A DNA stretch of 64,000 nucleotides from Pseudoclavibacter helvolus (GCF_014191305.1 NZ_JACHWJ010000003.1:434001-498000); one strand, 5' to 3'. Shown: positions 50,032 through 58,847, counted from the first letter of the stretch. The notes: generated by a model from the sequence alone, not told the origin. Numbers and translations are program-made.

Positions 50032-51155
50032 CGAGCATCCACACGCTGAACCAGATCATCGCCGACGCGGCGTCGGCGCCTTCAGCCCACAACACGCAGC
50101 CGTGGTCGCCGCGCATGATCGGTGATGGCGCCGCGGTCGAGCTTCGAGTGTCGCGGAAGCGGACGCTTCCCGCCTCTGACCCGACGGGGCGAGACACGCT
50201 GCTCGGGCTGGGTGCCTGGCTCGAGGCGTTCAGCGTGAGCGCTGCGGCGCACGACATCGCCTTCGAGGTCGAGCTGCTGCCCGCGCTGGCAGACCCCGAG
50301 GCCATCGTGCACGCGCGGAGCGACGAGCCGGTGATGCGCATCCAGCTGTGCGACTCGGCCGGGGCGGCGGAAATCGAGGGGGAATCGGCCTCCGCATCGC
50401 AGTCCGATCCCGATTCCAGCAGGCGGATGCTCGCGGCCCGCAAGACGGTGCGCGGTGGCCTCGAACCGGCGAAAGGTCTGGTGCTCGAACTCGCGGGCAC
50501 GCTTCCCGAGTGGCTGCGCCTCGTGCCCGTCGACGCCGACGACCTGCGTCACTTCTCGTCGCTCGGCACGGCCGACACCCTGCGGGAGCCGGCCGTCGCG
50601 CGCGAGCTGGCCCACTGGCTGCGGCTGCACCCCGCGCATCCGCGCTACGACGTCGACGGGCTCAACAACCGCGTGCTCGGCGTGCCGACGGTCGCGTCGC
50701 GCCTCGTCGCGCCCTTCACGCGGAATCGGCGCCTCCGCGAGGCGGCCGTGCGCGTGGTGACTCCAGTCGGAGAGCTGTGGCGGAGGGTGCTGCTCGAGGT
50801 GCCGGTCTCGGCAGCGGGAGAGGACGCGCCCGCCGCGGCGACCGCGTTTGCGCTGGTCGCCGACACCAAGCTGCTCGAGCTCGGCTCGGGCGCCGATGCG
50901 ACCCGCATCCTCGATTCCCCGCTTGGGCTCCCGCCGGAGCGGGTGCTCGAAGCTGGCCGAGCGCTCATGCGGCTGTGGCTTCTTGCGACCGCCCGAGGTG
51001 CGGCGTTCTCGCCCGCCTCCGAAGTCATCGACTCGTCGCTCGCGCAGGGCGAGCTGCACTACAGGCTCGGCCTCTCTCGCCGCGACGTGCCGCTGTTCGT
51101 CACCCGTGTCGGCGTGTCCAAGGACCCGAACCCGCCGCGCGCGCCGCGGCGCTGA
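50028..51155 (+). CDS. Acg-family nitroreductase-like FMN-binding oxidoreductase
   Basis: A 375-residue protein of the Acg group (named after Mycobacterium tuberculosis Rv2032), which has two nitroreductase-like halves and binds FMN. Marks are ADAASAPSAHNTQPWSP at the N-terminus, LRVSRKRTLPASDPTGRD, and LLATARGAAFSPASEVID near the end. Acg proteins may sequester flavin; here the operon setting suggests reduction or dehydrogenation of an acylated product instead. GAGGGGG precedes ATG 50028, which overlaps the previous stop (ATGA). Last gene of the operon. Confidence 0.82.
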   Translation: MTSIHTLNQIIADAASAPSAHNTQPWSPRMIGDGAAVELRVSRKRTLPASDPTGRDTLLGLGAWLEAFSVSAAAHDIAFEVELLPALADPEAIVHARSDEPVMRIQLCDSAGAAEIEGESASASQSDPDSSRRMLAARKTVRGGLEPAKGLVLELAGTLPEWLRLVPVDADDLRHFSSLGTADTLREPAVARELAHWLRLHPAHPRYDVDGLNNRVLGVPTVASRLVAPFTRNRRLREAAVRVVTPVGELWRRVLLEVPVSAAGEDAPAAATAFALVADTKLLELGSGADATRILDSPLGLPPERVLEAGRALMRLWLLATARGAAFSPASEVIDSSLAQGELHYRLGLSRRDVPLFVTRVGVSKDPNPPRAPRR

Positions 51156-51186
51156 GCCGCGGCCCACGCAACAAAAGCGCATCTCC

Positions 51187-52083
51187 TCAGGCGAGCCGCC
51201 GCATCCACTCGCTGACGAGGTCGATGCCTCGCGTGAACGAAGGGTCGTTGGGCCGATTCAGGAAGGCGTGCGAGCTGCCCGGGAGCACTCGGTACTCGGT
51301 CTCGACGCCAGCCTCGGCCAGCTCCCGCGCGAAACGGGAACCGGATGCGCGCATCGCGTCGCGGTCCGCATCCACCACCAGCGAGGGCGGGAAGCCGGCC
51401 AGGTCGTGCCCGCCAGGGAACGCGTCCGGGCGCGAGAGCACTTCCTCGCTGCCCGCGTAGTTGAGGTTCATCTGTCCGATGAGCCACGGGGTGTGGACAT
51501 ACCGGCGCCGACCCTTGACGCGGCTCAGCAGCTCGGGGGAGCGCTCGGGCAGCTCCGCGTGGAACGTGCCGTAGGCGAGGAAGAGCCCGCGCAGGGGAGA
51601 CGCCCCGTCGCGCTCGAGTCGGTACGCCGCGGCAGCCGCGAGGCATGCGCCGGCGCTCGCGCCGCCGAGCACCACACCATCGGGTGATCGCGCGCTGACG
51701 GCTGCGACGACCGCCAGCACATCGTCGAGAGGCACCGGGAAACGGATATCGGGGCGACGCTCACGGCCCGCGCGACTCAACCCTTGGGGGCCCTCCTCGA
51801 GCTGCGCTCGCTCCCGGCCGCCGAGCGTCACCAAGCGGTAGCCGACCGTCGTCACCTCGAACCCGGCGCGGGCCAAGGCGAGCGCCACTTCGTGAGTCTC
51901 CGGCTGGTCGAGCCCGCCAGAGTAGAAGCCGCCGCCGTGCAGCCAGACGAAGGGCAAGGCAGTTGAGCGCGAGATGCCGGGAGCAGGGGAGTAAGTCCGA
52001 ACCGGAATCGGGCCGTGCGGGCCGGCGACGACCGAGCTCGTCGCATCCACCCCGTGCGGTGTGGCCAGTGAGCGCTTCAGCAT
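51187..52083 (-). CDS. Alpha/beta hydrolase (HSL-type esterase)
   Basis: A 298-residue esterase of the hormone-sensitive-lipase group: oxyanion HGGG in VWLHGGGFYSGG, nucleophile GGASAGACLAAAAA, catalytic Asp in VVDADRDAMR and His in LPGSSHAFLNRPND. Start chosen at ATG 52083, which lies 6 nt after TATCGT; a GTG 21 nt earlier lacks any signal. Cytoplasmic. Convergent with the ligase/acyltransferase/Acg operon and 32 bp from it, so it might act on the same acylated metabolite; this is only positional inference. Confidence 0.87.
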   Translation of the reverse strand: MLKRSLATPHGVDATSSVVAGPHGPIPVRTYSPAPGISRSTALPFVWLHGGGFYSGGLDQPETHEVALALARAGFEVTTVGYRLVTLGGRERAQLEEGPQGLSRAGRERRPDIRFPVPLDDVLAVVAAVSARSPDGVVLGGASAGACLAAAAAYRLERDGASPLRGLFLAYGTFHAELPERSPELLSRVKGRRRYVHTPWLIGQMNLNYAGSEEVLSRPDAFPGGHDLAGFPPSLVVDADRDAMRASGSRFARELAEAGVETEYRVLPGSSHAFLNRPNDPSFTRGIDLVSEWMRRLA

Positions 52084-52089
52084 CAGCTC

Positions 52090-52114
52090 ACGATACGGGC
52101 CCACGCTCTAGGCT
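52090..52114. promoter_or_regulatory. Divergent leaderless promoters
   Basis: Minus strand TATCGT (plus 52090-52095) 6 nt before ATG 52083; plus strand TAGGCT (52109-52114) 6 nt before ATG 52121. The two -10 elements are 13 bp apart, so the promoters must compete. Confidence 0.5.
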
Positions 52115-52120
52115 CTGTGA

Positions 52121-52780
52121 ATGCACGAGCTACGCCTCACCCCGGAAGCCCAGCGCCGCGCGATCGCCCTCAACATGAGACAGTCCTGGATCAGCCTGGC
52201 CATGCTCGCGCCCATCTTCCTGGCGCTCATCGTGATCTTCTCGCTGCAGGACTTCTGGCTCGGCTTTGGGTACGGCGCCCTGATCGTCGTGCTCATCGGA
52301 GGGTCCGTGCCCCTCTCGCTCTGGCTCGCCCGCACGTCGATGCGAGACACGTACATCCGGTTCGGTGACGGCTGGATCGAGCACAAGTGGATGTTCCGCA
52401 CGCGCCGGTTCGCGGCGGCCGAGGCGACCAGCGTCGTCACGGTCGACCAGATGTCGTTCGGCGGCTTCGCAGGAGCGCCGACGCACCACCTCATCGTGAC
52501 CGGCCGCGACCGCCGTCTGCTCATCCTCGTCGGGCAGATGTGGACCACGCAGCAGCTCACCGCGATCATGCAGGACCTCGCGAGCCGCGGCGTGCCGTGG
52601 TTCTCAGTGCCCGAACCCGTCTCGCCTCCCCAGCTGCGAGCGAGGGACCCGCGCCTCGTGCCCTGGTGGCAGGCGCATCCCATCGCACTCGGGCTGCTGA
52701 TCGCCGGCGGCGTCATCGCCTTCATGACGATCGCGGTCATCGTCGTGGCGTTTGTGGTCTTCAGCGCGACCACGAGCTGA
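52121..52780 (+). CDS. Membrane protein with a YcxB-like middle domain
   Basis: A 219-residue protein: two N-terminal helices (SWISLAMLAPIFLALIVIFS and FGYGALIVVLIGGSVPLSLW), a ~90-residue soluble part with DTYIRFGDGWIEHKWMFRTR and LLILVGQMWTTQQLTAIM resembling YcxB-like/PH-like modules, and a C-terminal helix (LLIAGGVIAFMTIAVIVVAF). Function unknown. Leaderless ATG. Upstream of, and on the same strand as, the FUSC gene. Confidence 0.72.
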   Translation: MHELRLTPEAQRRAIALNMRQSWISLAMLAPIFLALIVIFSLQDFWLGFGYGALIVVLIGGSVPLSLWLARTSMRDTYIRFGDGWIEHKWMFRTRRFAAAEATSVVTVDQMSFGGFAGAPTHHLIVTGRDRRLLILVGQMWTTQQLTAIMQDLASRGVPWFSVPEPVSPPQLRARDPRLVPWWQAHPIALGLLIAGGVIAFMTIAVIVVAFVVFSATTS

Positions 52781-52848
52781 GCGAATCGCGCGGCAGGCGC
52801 TGACCACGCCGCTGGGCGACGCCTGGGCGTCGGACTCACCCGGCGTTC

Positions 52849-52854
52849 TACGCT
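52849..52854 (+). promoter_or_regulatory. -10 element, leaderless start
   Basis: TACGCT, 6 nt (GAGCAC) and the GTG of the FUSC gene at 52861. Confidence 0.5.
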
Positions 52855-52860
52855 GAGCAC

Positions 52861-53910
52861 GTGCGCTCCCTCACTCGTCTCACCGGCCTCGACCGGATTC
52901 AGGCGACCAAGCGCGTGCCGGCCCTGCAGGTCGCGAAGACCGCCATCGCCGCGGTCGGTGCGTGGCTGCTCGCCGGCTGGCTGATCCCCGGCCCGCTGCC
53001 CGTCTTCGCCGCCGTGGCCGCACTGCTCGTCGTGCAGCCGAGCGTCAACCAGTCGTTCGCCAAAGCGCTCGAGCGAAGCGCCGGAGTTGTCATCGGCGTC
53101 GCCGTCGCGAGCGCGATCTCGCTTGTCCTCGGTCCGCAGTCATGGGTGATCCTCCTCGCGATCGTCGTCGCCATGATCGTCGCGTGGCTACTGCGCATGA
53201 CCTCCACCACCAGCAACCAGGTCGCGATCAGCGCCATGCTCGTGCTCGCGCTCGGCGCATCCACCCCCGAATATGCGCTCGACCGCATCCTCGAAACCCT
53301 GATCGGCGCCGCGTTCGGGCTGCTCATCAACGCGATCATCCTGCCGCCAGTGCTCGTCGCCCCGGCGCAACGCGACACCGCCATGCTCGGCAACGAGATT
53401 GCCGCGTCGCTCGAGCGCCTCGCCGACGCCATCGAGCGGCCGCAGACGCCCGAGAGTCTCACCGAGATGCTCCTCAAGGCGCGCCTCGTGCGGCCGATGG
53501 CGGGCGCCGCCGAGAACTCCATCGCAGAAGGCCTCGAGTCGCTCGCCTTCAACCCACGCAAGTCCAGGCACCACGAGGAACTCGTCGAGTGCCGCGAGCT
53601 TCTTGACCGCTTCCGCCCCATCGTCACGCAGCTCACCGGCATGACCCGCGCCGTCGCCGAACATTGGGAGCCGACGCTCGCCGACGAGCCACAGGCCATC
53701 GCGATCGCCGAGCAGCTGCGGCGGGCCGCGCACGACACTCGCATACTCATCCCGAGCGAACCCGGGGAGCCGCAGGCGTTCATCCTGGAACCGCCAGCAC
53801 TCACCGCACCGCTTGTCGTCTCCGCGCCGAAGGGTGGCAGTTGGGTGCTCATCGGCTCGCTCATCGAAGACCTCCGCCGCATCCACGAGGGTCTCACCGC
53901 CGAGGCGTGA
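52861..53910 (+). CDS. FUSC family protein (aromatic acid exporter-like)
   Basis: A 349-residue inner-membrane protein with five to six hydrophobic segments in the first ~170 residues (LAGWLIPGPLPVFAAVAALL; VVQPSVNQSFAKALERSAGV) and a cytoplasmic helical C-terminal half. QVAISAMLVLALG and the AGVVIGVAVA stretch are typical of the FUSC/ArAE group, which exports aromatic carboxylates. Half the length of AaeB, as is usual in actinobacteria. Leaderless GTG. Followed by a 750-bp repeat-rich gap. Confidence 0.85.
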   Translation: MRSLTRLTGLDRIQATKRVPALQVAKTAIAAVGAWLLAGWLIPGPLPVFAAVAALLVVQPSVNQSFAKALERSAGVVIGVAVASAISLVLGPQSWVILLAIVVAMIVAWLLRMTSTTSNQVAISAMLVLALGASTPEYALDRILETLIGAAFGLLINAIILPPVLVAPAQRDTAMLGNEIAASLERLADAIERPQTPESLTEMLLKARLVRPMAGAAENSIAEGLESLAFNPRKSRHHEELVECRELLDRFRPIVTQLTGMTRAVAEHWEPTLADEPQAIAIAEQLRRAAHDTRILIPSEPGEPQAFILEPPALTAPLVVSAPKGGSWVLIGSLIEDLRRIHEGLTAEA

Positions 53911-54026
53911 GGTCGCGCGCACTGCTCGAGCCCCGCTCGCCGCGCTTGGGCCTGCTTGGCCCGACTTGATCGCGGCCCGCTCGCCCGGCCCGGCCCTGCT
54001 TGCTCGCGCGCTCGCTCGATCTCGCC

Positions 54027-54151
54027 GTCCAGCCCCGGAGTCCGTAATCCAACTCCCTGGATCCGCTGTCCAGCCCCGGAGATTCGCTGTCCAGCCCCCC
54101 GGATCCGCTGTCCAGCCCCCGGGATCCGCTGTCCAACTTCCGGGATGAATG
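54027..54151. repeat. 21-bp tandem array whose last unit is the end of a palindromic element
   Basis: Six units start at 54027, 54047, 54068, 54089, 54110 and 54131, sharing GTCCA-N-C and GGATCCGCT. The sixth, GTCCAACTTCCGGGATGAAT, is also the left end of the first palindromic element, so the array seems to have arisen from repeated copying of that terminus. Confidence 0.8.
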
Positions 54152-54400
54152 AGCCCGCGATGCGCCGTTCGGCCCCTCGGGCACGTCTCCTGTCCCGCAA
54201 GTTGGCCGCAGCCGGGCGCGGCCTGTCCAATATCAGTGCAGAAACGGCCCCAGATGCGCAAAAACAGCCTCCAGAGCCCGTTTTTGCACTGATGTTGGTT
54301 ACGCGACGCCGGGCCCCGCCCGCTGTCCAACTTCCGGGATGAATGAGCCCGCGATGCGCCCCAGAAGCCTCGGGCGAGTCTCTCGTCACGCAAGTTGGTC
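54131..54400. repeat. Three palindromic intergenic repeats in series
   Basis: Element A 54131-54207 (GTCCAACTTCCGGGA ... TCCCGCAAGTTGGCC), element B 54227-54298 (arms of 21 bp, CCAATATCAGTGCA..., two mismatches) and element C 54325-54400 (GTCCAACTTCCGGGA ... TCACGCAAGTTGGTC). A and C are identical over their first ~38 bp. Sizes 77, 72 and 76 bp. Confidence 0.82.
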
Positions 54401-54664
54401 ACGCGCCGCGCACCACCCGCCGCGCCGCCCACCACCCGCCGCGCTCCACGCCGCCCGCTGCGCTCCACGCCGCCCGCTGCGCTCCGCGCCGCGCCTCGAA
54501 CGCCTCGCCGCGGCGCCCCTGGCAGGCAACGCCAGTACCTGGCACGACTGCCCCTCCCGGGCGCACGCTGGTAGCGATCCAATGAAGGAACGGCGGTGGC
54601 CGGTGCTCTCGATGAGGGCGGACCTGCTCGCCGCCGTTTCCCGGAAGCGCAACGAGAGGCACCC

Positions 54665-55726
54665 ATGAAGGCAACGTTCATGTACGCAGCAGGCGACGTC
54701 CGAGTCGAGACCGTCGCAGACCCGGCCATCCAGCAGCCGAACGACGCGATCGTCCGCGTGACGCAGGCCTGCATCTGCGGCTCGGACCTGCATCCGTATC
54801 ACTCGATGCAGGCCAGCGAGCACGGGTCCCCGATGGGCCACGAGCTCATCGGCATCGTCGAGGAGATCGGCACCTCCGTCTCGACTCTCAAGGTCGGCGA
54901 CTTCGTCATCGCGCCGTTCGCGTTCCAGGACAACACCTGCGTGTTCTGCCGCGAGGGAATGCAGACCTCCTGCATCCACGGCGGCTTCTACGGCAGCCCC
55001 GAGGTCGGTGGTCTGCAGGCCGAGCTCGCACGCATCCCGCAGGCCGATGGCAGCCTCGTGGTTGTGCCCGGCGTCGACGCGGACGCACTCGCCCGCGGGG
55101 AGAGCGCAGACCTCGCGGCGAGCCTCCTCACGCTTTCAGACGTGTACCTCACCGGCTACCACGCAGCCCACATGGGCCGCGTCGAGGCCGGCAAGACCGT
55201 CACCGTGATCGGCGACGGCGCAGTCGGACTCTCGGCGGTGCTCGCCGCCAAGCAGCTCGGCGCCGAGCGCGTCATCCTCATGGGCCGCCACACTTCGCGC
55301 ACCGACCTCGGCGTCCGCTTCGGCGCCACGGACGTCGTCGCCGAGCGAGGCGAAGAGGGCATCTCGAAGGTCATGGACCTCACGAACGGCGAAGGCAGCC
55401 ACGTCGTCCTCGAAGCCGTCGGGCACATGCCCGCCTACGAGCAGGCGTACGGCATCGTGCGCCCCGGCGGCGTCATCTCGCGCGTCGGTGTGCCCCAGTA
55501 CGAGGTAGCTCCCATCGGGTTCGGCTCTCTCTTCGGCAAGAACGTCACCCTCACGGGCGGCCCGGCCCCAGTGCGCGCCTACCTTGAGCCCGCGATCCAG
55601 CAGGTCCTGAACGGCGAGATCAACCCTGGCCTCGTCTTCGACCGCACGATCGGCATCGACGAGGTGCCAGCCGGCTACGCCGCGATGGATGCACGCGAAG
55701 CCCTCAAGGTGCTCGTCCAGATGTAG
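54665..55726 (+). CDS. Zinc-dependent alcohol dehydrogenase family protein
   Basis: A 353-residue medium-chain dehydrogenase. Catalytic zinc ligands are in ACICGSDLHPY and MGHELIGIVEEI; the structural zinc loop is reduced to CVFCREGMQTSC, with three visible cysteines. The cofactor motif is VIGDGAVGLSAVLAAKQLGA. A broad-range or threonine/polyol-type enzyme; substrate not predictable. GAGAGG precedes ATG 54665; the 23-residue upstream extension lies in repeat DNA. Ends before a 13-bp hairpin. Confidence 0.92.
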   Translation: MKATFMYAAGDVRVETVADPAIQQPNDAIVRVTQACICGSDLHPYHSMQASEHGSPMGHELIGIVEEIGTSVSTLKVGDFVIAPFAFQDNTCVFCREGMQTSCIHGGFYGSPEVGGLQAELARIPQADGSLVVVPGVDADALARGESADLAASLLTLSDVYLTGYHAAHMGRVEAGKTVTVIGDGAVGLSAVLAAKQLGAERVILMGRHTSRTDLGVRFGATDVVAERGEEGISKVMDLTNGEGSHVVLEAVGHMPAYEQAYGIVRPGGVISRVGVPQYEVAPIGFGSLFGKNVTLTGGPAPVRAYLEPAIQQVLNGEINPGLVFDRTIGIDEVPAGYAAMDAREALKVLVQM

Positions 55727-55732
55727 GCGCTC

Positions 55733-55786
55733 CGCGGCCGTGCACGCGACTCGCGTGCCAATGCACGCAGGCAGTGCACGGCCGCG
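55733..55786 (+). terminator. Hairpin after the alcohol dehydrogenase gene
   Basis: Perfect 13-bp stem CGCGGCCGTGCAC with a 28-nt loop that contains further CGCG pairing; 7 nt after the stop codon. Confidence 0.75.
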
Positions 55787-55864
55787 CGCGAACCAGCAAC
55801 GCGCATCCGCTGAGCCGGCTCAGCCGACACAACCTGGCAGCACGACCCGAACGGAACCCGCCCC

Positions 55865-57209
55865 ATGCCCAACACGTCCCCGGTGCAGCTGCCAACCGGA
55901 ACCGCCCCGACGGGGCTGCGTCGCTCGACGGGGCGCGCGCCGGCGACCTTTTTGGACGCAGACGCGTGTTCGTGTTCGGGCTTGTCGTGTTCTCGTTCGC
56001 GTCGCTGCTCATCGGCTTCTCGCCGTCCGGCGAGTGGATGATCGCGGCTCGCTCTCTGCAGGGCATCGGGGCGGCCATCGTCGCCCCCGCGTCGCTGTCG
56101 CTCATCGCTGTCAGCTTCCCTGAGGGCAAGGAGCGCGCGCGGGCGATCGTGCTTTACGGCGCGACCGCCGGAATCGGCGCGAGCCTCGGCATGGTAATCG
56201 GCGGCGCGTTCGCCGAGTGGATCTCCTGGCGGGCTGGGTTCTTCATCAACGTGCCCATCGGGATCGCCATGATCGCGCTCGCCCCGCGCTCGCCCCGCGC
56301 TTCCTCCCGGAGACGAAGCCAGCCCGCGGAGCCTTCGACGTGCTCGGCGCGCTCACTGCGACGGGCGGCGTCGGAGCGCTCGTGTTCGGCATCATCCACG
56401 CCGCCGAATCGACCTGGACCTCCCCGGTCACCGTTGCGTCTCTTGCCGCCGGAGTTGTACTGCTCGCGCTGCTCGTCGTCAACGAGGCGCGTGCATCCGA
56501 CCCGATCATGCCGCTGCGACTCTTCGCGAGCCGCGTCCGCGTGGGCGGCTATGTGGGGCGGATGCTCTACATGGGCGCCATGATCGGCTTCTTCTACTTC
56601 ACCACCCAGTACCTGCAGGACGTGCTCGGCATGAACCCGCTCCAGGCGGGCCTCGGGTTCCTGCCCATGACGCTCGTGAACTTCGCCGTCGCCCTGCTGT
56701 TGCCGCAGCTGACCAGGCGCATCGGTGACCGGCTGCCGCTCATCCTGGGCATCGCCCTCACTCTCGCGGGCATGATCTGGCTCAGCCGACTCACCCCGGA
56801 TGCCGGCTACCTGCTCGGCGTTGCCCTCCCGATGCTGGTCATCGGTGCCGGGCAGGGGCTCGTGTTCGCGCCGCTCACGACGGCCGGCATGTCCGGCGCG
56901 ACCGCCGAGCACGCGGGCGCCGCATCCGGACTCGTCAACACGTTCCACCAGCTCGGCATGGCGCTCGGGCTCGGAGTCCTCGTCGCCGTGTCCGTCAATG
57001 CGGGCGCAGACGCGGCGACCGCTGGCGCCGCGGCAGTCGCGCAGGTCTTCGCTGCGCTCACTGGCAGTGCCGTGCTGCTCGGGATCGCGCTCCTCATCTG
57101 CGCAACCCTCATCCTGCCGAAGAGCAGGAGGGGCGAGCGCGCATCCACCACACCTTCCGCCTCGATTTCCACCTCAGCCTCCGCCTCAGCACAAGGAACC
57201 TCCTCATGA
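55865..57209 (+). pseudogene. EmrB/QacA-type MFS exporter gene, N-terminally deleted and frameshifted
   Basis: The start MPNTSPVQLPTGTAPTG (ATG 55865) is followed in another frame by GARAGDLFGRRRVFVFGL, motif A of drug exporters; roughly 60 codons for the first two helices are missing between them. A second lesion is an exact 11-bp tandem duplication (GCGCTCGCCCC, 56275-56285 and 56286-56296): with one copy removed, NVPIGIAMIALAPR runs straight into FLPETKPARGAFDVL. The remainder, with about ten helices to ILPKSRRG, is intact, and its stop overlaps the cupin ATG. Confidence 0.88.
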
Positions 57210-57616
57210 GCACAGAACTCCAGCCGAAGACCCCGACCAACAAGGGGCCAGCCGAGTGGTTCACCGGCGACGTCTACTTCAACGCGTACTACGCGGGCAC
57301 CGAGCCCTCGCGCACACGGCTCAACCTCGTGCGCTTCACACCTGGCGCGCACACGGCCTGGCACCGCCACGCCGTCGGACAGACTCTGCACGTCACCGAG
57401 GGCTACGGCTACGTGCAGTCACGCGGCGAGGAGCTCATCGAGCTCCGGCCGGGAGACACCGTCTCCACGCCGGCCGGCGAATGGCACTGGCACGGCGCAT
57501 CCGCCGACAACTTCATGTGCCACCTGGCCCTGTGGGAAGGGCCGGGCGCCGACTCCGACGAACCCGATACCGTGTGGGGCGAGCGGCTCGCGCCAGAGGA
57601 GTACCCGGGGCAGTAG
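57206..57616 (+). CDS. Cupin domain protein (quercetinase-like)
   Basis: A 136-residue single-domain cupin. Metal ligands are in the two cupin motifs: GAHTAWHRHAVGQTLHVTEG (His, His, Glu/Gln) and PAGEWHWHG (His). This is the form of small YhhW/quercetin-dioxygenase-like or carboxymuconolactone-associated cupins. Its ATG overlaps the stop of the broken MFS gene (ATGA), so its translation originally depended on that gene; it may now be poorly expressed. No signal peptide. Confidence 0.87.
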   Translation: MSTELQPKTPTNKGPAEWFTGDVYFNAYYAGTEPSRTRLNLVRFTPGAHTAWHRHAVGQTLHVTEGYGYVQSRGEELIELRPGDTVSTPAGEWHWHGASADNFMCHLALWEGPGADSDEPDTVWGERLAPEEYPGQ

Positions 57617-57683
57617 CCCCGGCTACGTCCGCCACGGCTGCGTTCGAGCGTTCCCCCGCCTCAAGCTTCGAAAACCCCGAAGA

Positions 57684-57888
57684 GTGAGCAAGATGCATCC
57701 GAAGTCAGCCGTTGTGGATGCGTCTCGCTCACGCTTTTCGCTGGCTGGAGTTTGCAGACGGGGAGACAGCAAGACGGCGAGGGGCGAGGCAGGTGGGCGC
57801 GGCGTGTGGCGCCGCCAATAGTGATCGCAAGAGTGAGCCAGATGCATCCAGAACCGATTCGTGTGGATGCATCTGGCTCATTCTTGCG
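57684..57888. repeat. Two related palindromes with 15-nt loops
   Basis: Copy 1, 57684-57732: GTGAGCAAGATGCATCC and near-complement (3 mismatches). Copy 2, 57826-57888: arms of 24 bp including GTGAGCCAGATGCATCC (1 mismatch). Both have a 15-nt loop ending TTGT or GTGT and lie in the gap between the cupin and the convergent XRE-type regulator. They differ from the CCAACTT family. Confidence 0.82.
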
Positions 57889-57956
57889 CTCGCGGAGCAC
57901 TGCCACTGCCGCTGTCAGTGGCAATGAGGCGTACTGCTCTCGGCTGCTGCTCCCGC

Positions 57957-58841
57957 CTACTGCTGCTGGAAAGCAGCTCGTGCTTCGGCGGGGAACTCTG
58001 TCGCCGCCCAGGAAGCGAGCAAGCGCAGGGCGTCGGCGCTCGGGCTGCCCTCGGCGGCCGTGTAGACGTTCATCGTGAGACCGGGCTCGCTCGGCAGCGG
58101 CAGCGACTCGAAGTTGAGCTCGAGCAGGCCAACTACCGGGTGGTTGAGGCGCTTCACGACGCTGCGGTGGAACTTCACGTCCTTCGCTGCCCACATCTCG
58201 CGGAAAAGCTCGCTCTGTGTCGACAGCTCACCGATGAGCTGGTGCAGCTTGGGGTCGTGCGGGTTTCGGCCAGCCTCCATCCGCAGCATCGAAGCCGCGT
58301 CGGCGGCGATGCGGTCGAAGTCCACCCAGAAGTCGCGGGCGGCCGGGTTCAGGTAGATGTATCTCGTGGTGTTCACGGGGCGGCGCGGGTCGTCGAAGAC
58401 CGGAGAGTAGAGCGCACGACCGAGGCGGTTGGCGGCGAGCACGTCGTGCCTGTCGTTGCGCACCCACGCGGGTGCTTCGGAGAACGCGTCGAGCATCTGT
58501 CGGACGGCGGGGCGCAGCTCGCCGTCGAGCTGCTTCTTTGACGTGCGGCGCGACGGTGCGCTCGCCCTGGCAAGGTTGAAGAGGTGCTCCCGCTCGGCCT
58601 CGTCGAGCTGCAGCGTCGACGCGATAGCGTCGAGCACACTCTCCGAGGCACCCGACAGGTTGCCACGCTCGAGCCGCACGTAGTAGTCGACGGAGACACC
58701 CGCGAGCATCGCGACCTCCTCGCGGCGCAGCCCAGCAACGCGTCGGTTCCCGCCGTACGCCGGCAGTCCGGCCTGCTCGGGCGTGATCTTTGCCCGGCGG
58801 GAGCTGAGGAACTCCTTCACTTGCTCGCGCACATCGTTCAT
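57957..58841 (-). CDS. XRE-type regulator with MmyB-like ligand-binding domain
   Basis: A 294-residue regulator. N-terminal helix-turn-helix with RRVAGLRREEVAMLAGVSVD and YYVRLERGNLSGASESVLDA; C-terminal MmyB-like domain with ANRLGRALYSPVF, DFWVDFDRIAADAASMLRME and LNHPVVGLLELNFESL. The MmyB-like pocket is thought to bind a fatty acid or similar ligand. ATG 58841 lies 6 nt from TAGCTT, so leaderless. It may govern the neighbouring NmrA-like and aldo/keto reductase genes or the cupin/MFS unit. Confidence 0.92.
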   Translation of the reverse strand: MNDVREQVKEFLSSRRAKITPEQAGLPAYGGNRRVAGLRREEVAMLAGVSVDYYVRLERGNLSGASESVLDAIASTLQLDEAEREHLFNLARASAPSRRTSKKQLDGELRPAVRQMLDAFSEAPAWVRNDRHDVLAANRLGRALYSPVFDDPRRPVNTTRYIYLNPAARDFWVDFDRIAADAASMLRMEAGRNPHDPKLHQLIGELSTQSELFREMWAAKDVKFHRSVVKRLNHPVVGLLELNFESLPLPSEPGLTMNVYTAAEGSPSADALRLLASWAATEFPAEARAAFQQQ

Positions 58842-58847
58842 GCGTCC

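Larger units (their letters stand above)
53911..54664. other. Repeat-rich 750-bp interval without genes
   Basis: Contains a 21-bp tandem array (54027-54151), three palindromic elements in series (54131-54400) and a 19-bp unit repeated twice (54446-54464, 54465-54483; CCACGCCGCCCGCTGCGCT) within very GC-rich DNA. No open frame looks like protein; those present only reflect the repeats. Confidence 0.75.

Noticed and set aside
54027-54400. CRISPR-like array
   Set aside because: Units are adjacent with no unique spacers, are palindromic, and no cas genes are present.
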